From Trachythela sp. YZ-2020 (lineage: Eukaryota > Cnidaria > Anthozoa > Malacalcyonacea > Clavulariidae), in NCBI GenBank assembly GCA_016169945.1, contig JADLSH010000256.1, forward strand, positions 558,001 to 622,000: a stretch of DNA of 64,000 nt, given 5' to 3'. Below the pieces are notes generated by a model. That model saw nothing but the letters and a program-made list of their open reading frames with translations, was not told the origin of the DNA and made no database searches. The position numbers were made by a program, and so were the translations under genes. Numbering within the stretch: the first letter of the stretch is position 1; each line of letters opens with the position of its first letter. Positions 35,712-47,301 of the stretch are shown here, one piece after another.

Positions 35712-37295
35712 TGGCAGTGGCAGACAGTTGAAATTTAAATAATGATTTTCAATTTTGAATCAAACGTAAACAATCGTCGGGGGGAAGCTTTCTGCTGTAG
35801 CTATACAGGGTGTCCCCCAAAAAAGTCCCCCTTTAGAAATCACTCTTGTGCGTTATTATACCTTTGGGAATTTAATTGAATTGTACATGAACCGCGGAAG
35901 TATTTACAACTTCCCTTCGTCCAAATAATGTAACGCGACGTATAAGTTGTTACGACAAATACTCGTTGCTCTGTAGTCAGTTGAACCATTCTTACTCGAA
36001 CTGACGGTAAGATGAATTTGTAATTTGACATTTTTGTGTCGCTGTTCGTTTTAGAAGCTATTCTAAATTCCCCGAGGTATAACAACGCACGTTTAACAAC
36101 AAAAGAGTGATTTATATAGGGGGACTTTTTTGGGACACCCTGTATAGTGTTGTTAGAGAACTCTGTTTGCGGCCGTGGCGGGAAAGGCGAAAACTACAGA
36201 GCAACGTTTAAATATAGAGAAAGCGAAATATTATCTACCATGAATTCTAATATTACTGATATGTTATTTTATTTCACAATGAATATCTCGCAATCAGCCC
36301 TAAATTCTATTTCATACAACATCACTACCCTAATAATATTTAAACAATGATAATGTCTGCCCCAAACGAGAAATCTATCTTGCGAATACACAGTCTCTCA
36401 ACGTTCGGACCATTAAATATAAACCATGCAGTTAATATAAACCCTCGATATAAACAATGCTTTTTGCAGACCTAGCTATAGCTACAAGGTACAAGCCAAC
36501 TGAAGGAACTCGAAACCTGAATAGATTTGACTTGCTCGTCTCGCCGAGAAATTCTGATCAAATACAGAACATATATTTTATCAGATGATAAACGATGGCA
36601 TGCCATCTTGACTATGTTTTTGATATATTATCCACACAAATTAATAATACTATGGTATTAATATACCATGACAATACCGAAATTATAACGCGTTTAAATG
36701 AGCAAAAGAACTACATTATATACTATATAATTATAGAGTTTTGAAACACAGTTAAATATATTTTAGAACTATATAATGTTTTATCAAGGCAAGAGGAGTC
36801 AGAGCAATGCTCGCGTGCAAAACCTTCTAGCTTAGTTTTTCGCAAGTTGCTCAATGCATATTTACCTACTTTTTCGAGCTTACCTTTTATCACAATACCA
36901 AAGAATTGTCACGCATGATTCTTCATTTTCAATAACATTCGTTATTGTGTATTGAAGGCAGTTCTTGAAGCTACAGTATAAAACGAAACTAAATATCATG
37001 AAATACTTAGAAGTCGTCAACGAATTCTTGGAACTAGGGCGCATAATTTATGCTGAACTATTTCGTTGCCTAATATGGAATAGTAACTGCTGATATTGTG
37101 GAGGTTCGTGAAGGAGGGTAGCAAATCCCAGTTCCCAGCCAAAATTTAGGTCAAATCCCACTTGCCAGCCCAATTTTGCCCCAAATCCCAATTACAAAAT
37201 CTGAAATTGCGTTCCTCGACAGGCTATATTTGCAAACTGATGATGTAAAACCATTGATTATGTCATTTAGATAAACGAACCCCCTCCTACTCTGA
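35712..37295. repeat. 1-kb interspersed repeat, copy C, with mariner-type MITE inside
   Basis: The leader 35712-35805, the body 36145-37075 and an extension with AAATCCCA-type units to about 37295 are shared with copies A and/or B. The element at 35806-36142 interrupts it. The sequence just left (35685-35712, ending GACGGCCCTG) resembles a hAT-type terminus. Confidence 0.8.
35806..36142. mobile_element. Tc1/mariner-type MITE with TA duplication and empty-site proof
   Basis: Termini CAGGGTGTCCC(C)CAAAAAAG and their complement bound 337 bp, flanked by TA on each side (35804-35805 and 36143-36144). Copy B of the host repeat shows the unoccupied site. The minus strand encodes VQLTTEQRVFVVTTYTS, which resembles the start of a mariner transposase. 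So this looks like an internally deleted derivative keeping the first few dozen codons. Confidence 0.9.
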
Positions 37296-37651
37296 AGAAA
37301 AAGATGACGACGGGGCTTTTCATATGAGCCGGACTGGCCCTGTAAATCGGACTGCCTTGCGCGGCCACGCGAGGTAATGTCCCATAAATTATTTATATAT
37401 ATATATATATATGTTTTCGAGATTTCATTCCCTCCTACTGTATTACTGAACAACACATTCCGTTGACCGAAGCAAGATTTTGCTTCCCGGTGTTACGCTA
37501 AATTTCTCACCTGAGAAATTTCTGACTTTTTTATTTCTGCTCATGCGCAGAGATATGCATAATTGATTTTTGCTCATAAATTTCGCACGTGTTCAAGCTG
37601 CAGAGAAGCGTGCGTCGTAAAAGTTTTCTTTACAAGTTAAATCGTCGTTAA
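37296..37651. other. Upstream region of Ginger-like gene
   Basis: Contains a short (AT)n run (37398-37413), a 22-bp hairpin AAATTTCTCACCTGAGAAATTT (about 37500-37521) and then moderately GC-richer sequence up to the first ATG. It may hold the promoter or a terminus of the element. Confidence 0.35.
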
Positions 37652-37730
37652 ATGGCTCGTACAACTGAGACTGCTGTTAACATTGCATCGATAAAGCCTC
37701 AAACGAAGATGAGTAAACAAAAGGTATGTA

Positions 37731-37912
37731 CAGGGTGTATCAAAAAAACTGAGACCTTTAGAAATTATCCTATTGACTTTTAATTAACTTCTCCGTGCAT
37801 AAAATTCGATTCAATTGTGTTTACGCACCCATGGGTTCAGTATAGTACTCAGGCATTCAAATTATAACAATAAGGTCAATTTCTAAAGGTCTCAGTGTTT
37901 TTATACACCCTG
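37731..37912. mobile_element. Tc1/mariner-type MITE in intron 1 of the Ginger-like gene
   Basis: The 182-bp element starts CAGGGTGTATCAAAAAAACT and ends with the approximate complement (ATACACCCTG). TA flanks both sides (37729-37730 and 37913-37914). Inner parts (GAGACCTTTAGAAATT) also pair, so nearly the whole element folds. It begins directly after the splice donor gtatgta of exon 1. Confidence 0.88.
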
Positions 37913-39088
37913 TAGAACTTGATTTAGTCAGATCAGATTGTTGTCTATTATTTTATAAAATTGTGTAATATGACACTAGACTCACTAGTATATTATTTTC
38001 TCCCGTATTTTCAATGCCAAGAAAGAATGCGAACTTGTGTAGGAGAAAAATCACTCACTAGCAGTATTATATGGTTAGTTTATTAAAAAATGTTCTTGGT
38101 ATGTCATAAAAATAGGTTTCTGTGCAAGATGTTCTGGAGTTTCTGAAGTCAGGACGCCAGATTCCTGCACACTTCGCCAATCTGGACAAGGCCACGAGGA
38201 GAAAACCTTCCACGCGCTTTCAGAATTCTCAAGAAACTTTGTGTATGAAGGTATCATAGTAACCTAGCTCCCAAGGCGTTTTCTTATTAAACGTGCATGA
38301 TTTTTTGTTTATTAAAAATGTTTTTGAAATTTTGTTTTTTAATAATATTTTCCAGGCTGCTGCCTACCATCCCCGAACAAATGGTCAAGATGAGCGCACC
38401 AATGGTACCCTGAAACGTCATCTCTCAAAGGTAATAATAATCTTAGTAGATTAAAATATCTTTAATATTGTAGTTACCAGATGATAGTGTTGATCTCTGA
38501 TAATTTAATATTGTAGTATGTTCTAACTACTTTGCTTTAATGGCATCCAATAAACATTCATATATATGCAAATGAAGAATTGCAAGAACTTAATATGTTA
38601 TGATTTGATAGCATTCTGTACTTATTGTAGATGGTCAATGAACAGCAAGATGACTGGGACCTGTTCATAGACCAAGCATGTTCGGGTGTTCGTTCCTCAA
38701 ACAATGAGTCAACAAAACATACCCCATACGAAGTCATGCATATAAGGACGCCACGATTCCCATCAGAGCAGCCTGAAGAGGAAGACCTCACCCCTATTAG
38801 TCTGGAGGAACCCACCCCTAATGAAGTGACTGACTATGGCCGAAACAAACAGGACCAGCTCATTACAGTGGAAGCCAAGGTATGTTGCAACCAACAAAAC
38901 AATAAAATTCATTTACAGTGTGGATTGTGATAGGTATTAGCCTTGAAAGAAATGGTGTACATATTTTCTAGAAAATGTTGCACACAGCGTTACCCCTTCA
39001 ACAGTGTTGTTATGTATTATTTCTCATAATACTGCATGTACTGTACCACAGGTATTTAAACTTAGAGTCTAAATTGTTCTGTTGTCAG

Positions 39089-39892
39089 GTTACTGCTAAT
39101 AACACACAGGCGAAAGAAAAAATGAAGAAATATTATAAGTTGAAGAAGATGAAAGGATTTAAAGCCTATAAATTTCATATTGGCCAAGCTGTCATGAAGG
39201 CTAATCCGAAAAAGCTTGGAGGCCGAAAGGGTGACCGCATGACCTCTGATTGGCTTAGTGGTTATGTTGTCGAAACGTTGACGGATCAACAAGTTGTGTT
39301 GCGCAATGTCAAGACCAATAAGGTTTTGAAAAGTATCAGCCATGTTCACATTAAACCATTCAGAGAAAGAGGTGTTGCAGGTGATGATGTGGGAGGTGCT
39401 GACCAGGTAGAAAGTGTTGGTGATGAGCTGGAAAGTGACCAAGTAGTGAGTGAAAATGGTGACGAGGTAGCTGGTGTTAGTGATGAGGTTGGTGGTATTG
39501 GTGGTAAGATTGTTAGTGGTAGGGTTGCTGGTGTTAGTGATGAGGTTGCTGGTGTTAGTGGTAGGGTTGCTGGTGTTAGTGGAAAGGTTGGTGGTAAGGT
39601 TGCTGACGTGAGTGGAAAGGTTGCTGATGTGAGTGGAAAGGTTGCAGTTGTTAGTGATGAGGTTGGGGTTGTTAGTGATGAGGTTGCTAAGTTTTCTGAT
39701 CAAGTCGAACACTTAAAGCTACTGGCTAGGAGAGCAAAACAACTGTGTGAGCCTTACCCTGATTTTGGGCCTGCTAAATTGGCAAGAAGAGACATATGGT
39801 CCCTCATCCCAACACAAGAGGTTCCATCACAGGAATTAAAGCTCATTAAACATGAAGTTCCTCATTTTATGCCTGGCTGGTTATCTCACAGG
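39089..39892 (+). CDS. Ginger-like gene exon 5: GPY/F-like tail plus heptad repeats
   Basis: The exon starts after acceptor ttctgttgtcag and ends before donor gtaagt. The first part (VTANNTQAKEKMKKYYKLKK, FHIGQAVMKAN, GRKGDRMTSDWLSGYVVETL, SHVHIKPF) matches the C-terminal chromatin- and DNA-contacting tail of Gypsy/Ginger integrases. About 100 residues follow of tandem seven-residue units such as GKVADVS, DEVAGVS and GRVAGVS (nt 39460-39700), with hydrophobic spacing like a coiled coil. The rest (AKQLCEPYPDFGPAKLARRD) is not recognised. Confidence 0.75.
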
Positions 39893-40069
39893 GTAAGTTA
39901 GACTTTGTTTTGCACAATTGGTATAGCTGGATGTAAATAGTACTTACTATATACAAGCAAACGTGTTTGAGAGACCCTTTATTGCCGCAATCCTGGCAAT
40001 TAATACACCAGGCAGAAATCTTAATATCGACACCTTACTTACTAATATGTTATTGTTTACCATGTATAG

Positions 40070-40468
40070 GTCATTGATGCTTATTTCTGGAGTATGGCAG
40101 AGGAGACATGTGGGACTGAATGCTACATTTCGCAGATAGTCCAAAACAATTGTAGCACTAGACGTACATGGTCCAACATCAATTTTAGTGTGATCGAGAA
40201 GATCCTGCTTCCCATCAACTCTACTCAAAACCACTGGACATTATTGGTTAGTATAAATCTAAGTATGCCTGTTCGTATGTAGGCTAGTGTTTGATACTCT
40301 GGGTGCAAGGTTGGGTTAGCATATGGAGAGACAGTAATCTTATTATTTAGCATAACCAGAATATTCATCAAACTCGATTTTGCACAGGTGTTAGACAAAG
40401 AGTCAAAACAAAGAATATACATTGACCCTCTCAAGAGTGGACAGGCATCTGCCCCAAAACCAAATTGA
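40070..40468 (+). CDS. Ginger-like gene exons 6-7: Ulp1-like cysteine protease part
   Basis: Exon 6 (40070-40246) encodes VIDAYFWSMAEETCGTECYI and KILLPINSTQNHWTLL. Exon 7 (40388-40468) continues VLDKESKQRIYIDPLKSGQA to a TGA. Histidine in NHWTLL followed by an aspartate in IDPL is the usual H-D pair of Ulp1/SENP (C48) proteases. A possible cysteine segment, GDACNLATVDSLIARTVAYM, lies at about 40848-40910 but is not linked by a clear splice. The catalytic triad is therefore incomplete in the present model. Confidence 0.6.
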
Positions 40469-41373
40469 TGGATCATATTAACAAATTAAAGTATTGTACA
40501 GTACAGTCCAATATCCACAGGATACTAGATTTCAAGATACATTACAATACCAAGGAAAATAATTTTTTAATGTTAAATTGATACATTGTTGAATAAAAAC
40601 AACTTTGTTACCTTTAAAAATAGATATTGAAAGTTAATTTTTTTTGTTTCCATGGCTGGGATATTGAACATTTGGTTACCAGATTCAAAATCCTGGCACA
40701 TCCTTCTTGGATAATGCTCAAAAATGTAAATTTCACACCCTGAATTACCATAAACACTTAAAAAAGTGCAAACAATAATATTAAACTTTTGATCTTCTAG
40801 TGATTTGGTTAAAATCAAAGCCAACCAATCAAAGCCGTGACTTCATGGCGATGCCTGCAACCTAGCCACTGTAGACAGCTTGATAGCTAGAACTGTGGCA
40901 TACATGTTTGCTATGTGAGTATTTTAAAGATAAATTTTTAAACATAATACATATTTTTATAGAGATTTAAATGTAGATTCTTAGATTATAGGACAATATA
41001 TGCAGTGTAGTCTTTTGACACCGTACAATGTATATGTATGTTAATTTAGCCTAATTTTGCCATTTCCACCATATTAACAGGGTTCAGTTTGTAATTTGAC
41101 ATGTAATTTAACCATATAATATTTTACTATGTTGTACAGTTTGCACACTGTCTCATCCAAGGAGTATATAAATTATGACAAAACAAGTTAATATGTCTAC
41201 TCAGCACAAAGACATATTGTCAACCATTTGTGGGTCTTGCTATGATTAGGTTAACAGGTAAATCAGACTGTTTGTATTTTTTCACAATATACCAATCAGC
41301 AAAATTAACCTGGGAGAAAAACATAATTATGTGCAGCATAGTCAAATAATGTACAATATGTTTTTTGTCACAG

Positions 41374-41524
41374 TGGAAGAAATCCAGATGTCTGCAAAAT
41401 CTGCAGGAAAGATGGTGGTGATAACTGCCTGGGTTGTCACCAATGTGGTCAATTTTTTCATGCAAACTGCATTGGCGTGGACTTTGCAACTACCCACGGA
41501 AATCTTTCTGAATGTGAAATATAA
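41374..41524 (+). CDS. PHD-finger exon of the Ginger-like gene
   Basis: After acceptor tttttgtcacag the frame reads GRNPDVCKICRKDGGDNCLG, then CHQCGQFFHANCIG, and ends at TAA. The CxxC, CxxC, HxxC spacing is that of a C4HC3 PHD zinc finger, a chromatin-reading module reported in some Ginger elements. The last cysteine pair is not seen before the stop, so the finger is incomplete or the true end is spliced. Confidence 0.6.
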
Positions 41525-42372
41525 ACATCTTCTCACCTGACTGTCCAGTGCGCCATTGTTAAAATATAAATGCCGAACACTTTTACTGTAGTTAGCCTAG
41601 TTATGGCCTAAAATAACTTCAGTTTGTATTTGTAAGCATTTATTCTTAGCCATCTAATCTTTGATAACGATACAAATTGAATCGAGTTTCGGAATACTTT
41701 TATAAACACCTCCTTTAATTATAATAAACCTAGAAATAAGAAATTCGGCCGAGTCAGAGATTTCGCAGGGGTCAGAGATTTCGCAGAGGTCAGATCTTAT
41801 ATTAATTTTGAAATCAATGGCATTTCTTGCAATCTGATTGGTCAAAAATAGTGCGATTAATTCCCAAATCGCATCATCTTGAGTATTAATCGGATCATTT
41901 TTAAACCAATCAGATTGAAGCTCTGCACCACAACAACCAATCAGATTGAATGATATAATTCAATTGCTCTGGCAAATGACCAAATCTGTTCACCATAAAT
42001 TGTCAATACTCTAGACTGCATTTACTGCAGTTTTTTTCATAAAAATCAACATAAAGGCAAGTCAATTGCAAACTTAAAAGAATATCAAATAATTTTTCAC
42101 CAATAATACAGGTCAAATTATCAATAAAATTTTGAATGAAACATTGTCAAAATGTCATAAAAAAACAAGTTTCAGCAACAGCCAAAACTAAACACAAAGC
42201 TGTCAAAGGCACAAGGTATTAAAATATGGAATGATCGATTGTAGTGTCAATGTTTGAATGCATAAAATCACAAGAAACGTTTATCAATTTACATGTAAAG
42301 TCTACGATATCTTTACACTCACATTTTCGGTCTTTATTTCTAGAAATTCACTCAAATTTTGCTTGTTTATAC
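41525..42372. other. AT-rich region without a recognised gene
   Basis: A short tandem repeat, GGTCAGAGATTTCGCAG-like, occurs at about 41751-41795. Nothing else identifiable. Confidence 0.4.
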
Positions 42373-42563
42373 CATAGTTATTGGAGGGGGATGGTTAGGA
42401 AAGCCGGCAATCTTCAAAGGAATCGGGATTTCAGGTCATTGTTTCAATTCAGGGCGAGTCACGTGGTATTAACCCTGCACATTTCACAAGCAAATATGGC
42501 TTCTAATCGTGTTTCAAGTCAAATAAATTCGTATTTTGAGAGAGATTAGAAACACATTAAGTT

Positions 42564-45387
42564 ATGCCAGGGGAGAATTGTTCTGTTTATGGCTGTGGAA
42601 CATGTAGACGAACAAAAGGCATCGGTATATTTAAGCTACCCGCCGCGAAAAACGAACAGTACAAGAAGTGGAGAGAGGATTGGCTTGGTCAAATCGTGCG
42701 AACTCGAGTTGTAGATAAGTCGTTCAGAATGCAGATAAAAGAAGATTCGGTATACACCTGTGAAAAACACTTTCGACCTGAAGACATTGAGACCTGTAAG
42801 TATTAATGAATGTTTCTTGTAATGTAGTGAGTTGTATATAATTCGCTTCGTACGACATTTATATCGACGTGTTTATTTACAATTTACTAGCCTGTTCAGG
42901 TCTGTGCACATATTTTATTTAAATATTTGTTGTTTCATTGCAGTTCAATCGGAGAAAATGACCAAGAAAAAGCCTAAATTTGGCGTGCTACCAGTTCTGA
43001 ACATGCCAAGCAGAAGTTATGAAAAAGAAACGAAACTGGAAAGGCCATCAAGGGTAATAGTCAAAGAGCAAGTAACGACAAAAACATGTATACTACAAAC
43101 ACTTTTCAGATTTTTGTAATAGAATAATTCAGCTCAAAAGTCTTACCGAGTGGAATATTGAAAAGACTAATGATAGGGTTGTCTTCAGAAAACTTAATCC
43201 ATCTTTGCTTTTAGCAGAGTATGAAATCATAATAGATGATAGCCTTGGATTTACTATTATAATTCTAGGTTGGCTTCTGCCAGAAAACCATTTCCTTTAC
43301 ACAAGGCACCTAAGGTCTGTTAGATATATCACTATTTCTGAGTTGATTAACTTAGTTAAGACACTTTCAGTTTGCCAAGGAGTTGGTGATGTTGGTGCTT
43401 TATTAGGAGAAGTAGTTCACCATGTAGTTCCTAAAGTGTTTGACTCTTTAATGTCTGAATGTACTAGTAGTTTCCAGTCATTGGACTATAAACGTTCAAA
43501 AGACTGCTTGGTACTTCATGCTGGCAGTCAGTGTGAATCATGCAAATCTGTTAACAAAGCATATTTTAGAAGTCAAAACCTAACAAGTCAGAAAATGTCA
43601 CAGCCTGCCAAGCTTTTTGCCCCAATTTCCCAAACTTCAGCAGTTAGAATAAAACTTACCCTTCAAAATCAACGACTACATTGTTCCCAACTAGAAAGCG
43701 AGATTGAAAAAATGAAAAATGAGCTTGCAAACTCAAGTGTTGAAATTGACCATGAAATGAGTAATGATTTTGTAAAAATACTCTCTAATGCAAATGAAAA
43801 TATGTCACCCTTTATGAAGCTTTTCTGGCAACAACAAAAGCAGTTGTTTTCTTCATGTTCACAAGGTGTTCGGTATCATCCTATGGTGATTCGCTTTTGC
43901 TTATCTTTGGCAGCCAAATCTTCATCATGTTATGAGGAGTTAAGGAATAGTGGGATCTTAGTGCTTCCTAGTCAGAGAACATTAAGAGATTATCGTAACT
44001 ATATAAAGCCAAAAGTTGGCTTTAACCATGATGTTGTTGAAGAGCTTAAAAAGCAGACTTCCGACTATTCATATACTCAACGGTATATTGTATTGTTGTT
44101 CGATGAGATGAAGATAAAGGCAAACTTAGTTTTTGATAAGGTGACTGGTGAGCTTATAGGTTTTACTGATCTCGGTGACTCTGAAGTGAACTATTGCTCC
44201 CTAGAGGAGGTCGATTCAATTGCTAGCCATGCCCTTGTCTTTCTTGTCAGAGGTATTTCCACAAACTTGAAGTTTAACCTTGCATATTTTGCTACACATA
44301 ATTTGAAAGGTGCACAAATTATGCCCTTATTTTGGCAAGCTGTCTGCATACTAGAGCCAACATGCAAATTATGGGTTATTGCAACAACATCTGATGGTGC
44401 ATCTCCCAACAGGAGCTTTTTTGGGTTAAATAAAGGGTTGGATGGGAATAGTGGTAAACCAGTTTCTTATCGTGTAGTTAATCTGTATGCAAGGCATCGG
44501 TATATATTTTTTTTTCTGATGCACCACATCTAATTAAAACAACCAGAAATTGTTTGGCACATTCTGGTTCTGGCAAGTGTACCAGATTGATGTGGAATAA
44601 TGGCTTGTACATCCTGTGGAGCCATGTAGCACAGATGTTTTACAATGATGCTGATAATGGTTTGAAACTTTTGCCAAAAATTACCTCTGACCACATAAAT
44701 CTTACTCCATACTCTGTTATGCGTGTGAATCTTGCAGCACAAGTTCTGAGTGCATCCATGGCAGCAGTATTAAAAAGGTTTGGCCCTCCTGAGGCAGCTG
44801 CCACAGCTAGGTTTTGTGAGATGGTTGACATGTTTTTTGATTGCTTAAATGTCAGAAGTACCACTGAATATAACAGGAAAAATAAGCCTTTCTTAGCACC
44901 TTTCAGATCTGCAGATGATGATAGGTTTGGATGGTTAGAGAAAACTTTCCTTGGTTATCTACATTCTTGGAAAGCAAGCATTGATTCTCGCTCTGGTAAC
45001 TTTCCACCAGATGCCAGAGGTAAAATGTTTATTTCTTTGCAGACATACCAGGGTTTCCAAATAACAACTTACTCTGTAATAGAGGCGACCAAATTCTTAC
45101 TGAATCAGGGTGTAGAATTTATTCTGACAGAAAGGTTCTGTCAGGATCCAGTTGAAGAATATTTTGGCAACCAACGAAAGCTTGGTAGGCGATGTGACAA
45201 CCCAGACTTGCAAGTATTTGGCTATAATGCAAATGTTCTGCACTTTCAGAGATCAGTCTCATGCACATCTGGGAACACAAAAGGTCGCAGAGAGAAAAGT
45301 AAAGCATGGGAAAATGTAGTGGAAGACAAACTTCCAAAGAGAAAGAAGCAAAACACAAAACAGAGATGGAAAAACAATGAATATTGA
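42564..45387 (+). pseudogene. THAP-domain P-type transposase (three exons, one homopolymer frameshift)
   Basis: Exon 1 (42564-42795) encodes a THAP zinc finger: [26 protein letters not shown] and [14 protein letters not shown], giving the C2CH ligands. Exon 2 (42954-43053) gives FQSEKMTKKKPKFGVLPVLN. Exon 3 (from 43133) holds a coiled coil (RLHCSQLESEIEKMKNEL) and the RNase-H-like transposase core: [44 protein letters not shown] and [16 protein letters not shown]. In P-element/THAP9 proteins these blocks carry the catalytic acids. The frame slips at a nine-T run (about 44508-44516), between 44500 and 44530; otherwise it is open to TGA at 45387. The slip could be a true mutation or an error in the homopolymer. 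Confidence 0.88.
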
Positions 45388-45749
45388 ACTTTTAGCAAGA
45401 AATGCCAATAAGACATTGATATTATTGTTGTTTGTTGACATTATTGAATCAGTAATTGTTACTTGAATTGTTATTGAACATAATTTGAACATTAGTTGGC
45501 TATAATGTGTATGGGGTGATTGGGACAGTGTGGGACAGTAAACTGTTAGAATTTTAGCATAAACATTTGTCATGGAATAAGTTTTGTTGTTAAAAGTTAT
45601 GCCCATTATCATTTACTTAGAAGAAATATGTATAAGTCTACTTTTGCCAAAAATTCAGATATAATTAAAAACAGAAAATTGTCCCAAATGACCAAATCAT
45701 CCCATTCCAAGGTACTTAGTTGAGTTGAAGCATTAAATAAAATATATAC

Positions 45750-47190
45750 TTATGTTTCACAATTTTTCTCACTGGCTTTTTTTATTTCCTTTCGCAGTGC
45801 TTTGGCTTTAGAGTGTGTCTTTCCTTGAAGTTTAAACTTCTGAATAATGTCCTTCGCAAATGAAAATGAACGGACTTTCACATAGAGTGTAATTATGTTC
45901 TGCAACAGATCAGTGGCTACATACTTATCAGAATCAGATTCTGTAAGAATTAAGTCATAATTTGACAGTAATTCACTGTCTGTAAGGGATTTCGATACAA
46001 TAGTTTCAAGATCAATTTTCTTTAAATTAGGTTTGCTTGTGCATGCCCTAAAGTGGTTCTCAACAACTTCAAAAATTATTTGAGCATGAGATGTTACAGC
46101 CCATAAACTTCCTCGATTTAGACACCCAACTAATTCATGAGTTTCTACTGTAATGTTATCAAGTTTCGCAGCTTGAAGAATTGCGACAGATTGGCGATTT
46201 GCTTGTGAATCCCACAGACTTGAGTTTTTCAGTTTCCTGTACAAATTGTACAATACATACCCACCAAGATATTGTAGACCAGCAATTTCCATGCTTGACA
46301 GCACTGACTTTGAGGGTGAATCTCTTGGCAAAATTTGATCATTGACTTCTGCAGCTTTTCTCTTGTAATAAACCAATATAAACTCTGCAACTGTAGTCGC
46401 CAACAAAGTAGCAGCATTGTCAGACAAGTTAATAAAATAATTTGAGCCATAAGACAAACTGTGGAGTAATAATCCGAGTAGAACTTTTCTATATTTCCAG
46501 ACCGTTCGAACTTGGAGGATATTTTAGCAATCTCTTTTGCCACCATGCTAACCGATTGCGTACAACAGATTTGAGAATTTCATTTGTAAAAACCTGCGGA
46601 TTTGATTCTTTGTTTGCTGTGTTTCCAGCTTTGTGCTTTGCGTTGACATGACGCGTAAGTCCACCTTTGCTTTTGCATATTTTTTTGCAAATGTCACACA
46701 CAGATGTACCACTCTGGATCTAGAAATATAAAAATACTATGGCTTATAATCTAATTTATGTAAACAACGTATGTATATAATAATAAATTTGAAAAAAAAC
46801 GCGACAAAAATCTATGCACTATCGAGTAATTACACTATATACTCGCAGAACTATTTATTTAATAGAAAACTGCAGTGAAAAAAACAACAATGCTTTGCTT
46901 TAAAAGTAGCCAAATTGTCACCGCTAACAATAAATTCAAACCATGTTTAAGCAGTTCATGAGAAATCGATGCGCCATTTATACAGTATAAGTGTATAACT
47001 CGTGAGCACTTGATTCTAAATACACAAAAACATCATATACCTCCGATTCGCTCGCCAGAAATTCATCTTGGATACTTGTATCCCCGTCCAAAATTTGACC
47101 AATCGACTCAAAATTGTCATTAAAGAATGACAAGTCGTGCAAAACAACGCCAACATCATTATCTTGATCACCCTTCAACAGCGACGCCAT
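45750..47190 (-). pseudogene. Convergent C2H2 zinc-finger gene inside the P-type transposon
   Basis: Exon 1 (47190-46984, ATG at 47190) encodes MASLLKGDQDNDVGVVLHDL and an acidic tail before donor gtataa. Exon 2 starts at 46719 after acceptor tttctag in the same phase, with a C2H2 finger CDICKKICKSKGGLTRHVNA plus KH. Two one-base shifts follow (around 46550 and 46460). The last frame (46457-45750) gives AGLQYLGGYVLYNLYRKLKN, VGCLNRGSLWAV, TLYVKVRSFSFAKDIIQKFK and KALRKEIKKA. I do not recognise this C-terminal domain beyond a general likeness to transposon-encoded proteins. It is wholly between the terminal repeats, so it travels with the element. Confidence 0.7.
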
Positions 47191-47301
47191 TGTTTTCGTG
47201 TTATGTGCAGTTAGCAACGTGACGTCTTTGCAGTCACCTCGACCTCGTAGATGATCTCTTTGAAGATTGCCGGCTTTCCTAACCATCCTCCAATAACTTT
47301 G

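Larger units (their letters stand above)
37652..41524 (+). pseudogene. Ginger-like integrase / Ulp1 protease / PHD gene (multi-exon, probably decayed)
   Basis: Predicted exons, all with GT-AG borders and compatible phases: 37652-37723, 38116-38250, 38356-38430, 38631-38879, 39089-39892, 40070-40246 and 40388-40468; a PHD-like exon lies at 41374-41524. Exon 3 carries AAYHPRTNGQDERTNGTLKR, the end of a retroviral/Gypsy-type integrase core with its catalytic glutamate. Exon 4 carries STKHTPYEVMHIRTP and exon 5 a GPY/F-like tail. The segment that should hold the first two catalytic aspartates is absent, since only 105 bp separate exons 2 and 3. Ginger transposons are DNA elements with such integrases, and some carry Ulp1 and PHD modules. 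The TGA at 40466-40468 precedes the expected catalytic cysteine of the protease. Either a decayed transposon or a remodelled host gene. Confidence 0.75.
42373..47301. mobile_element. P-superfamily DNA transposon with two convergent genes
   Basis: Inverted ends of about 45 bp bound a 4.9-kb unit: GTTATTGGAGG...ATGGTTAGGAAAGCCGGCAA on the left (42373-42419) and its complement on the right (47258-47301). Inside, a THAP/P-type transposase gene runs on the plus strand and a C2H2 zinc-finger gene on the minus strand, ending about 360 bp apart. I found no clear 8-bp target duplication. Both genes carry one or two frameshifts. Confidence 0.85.
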
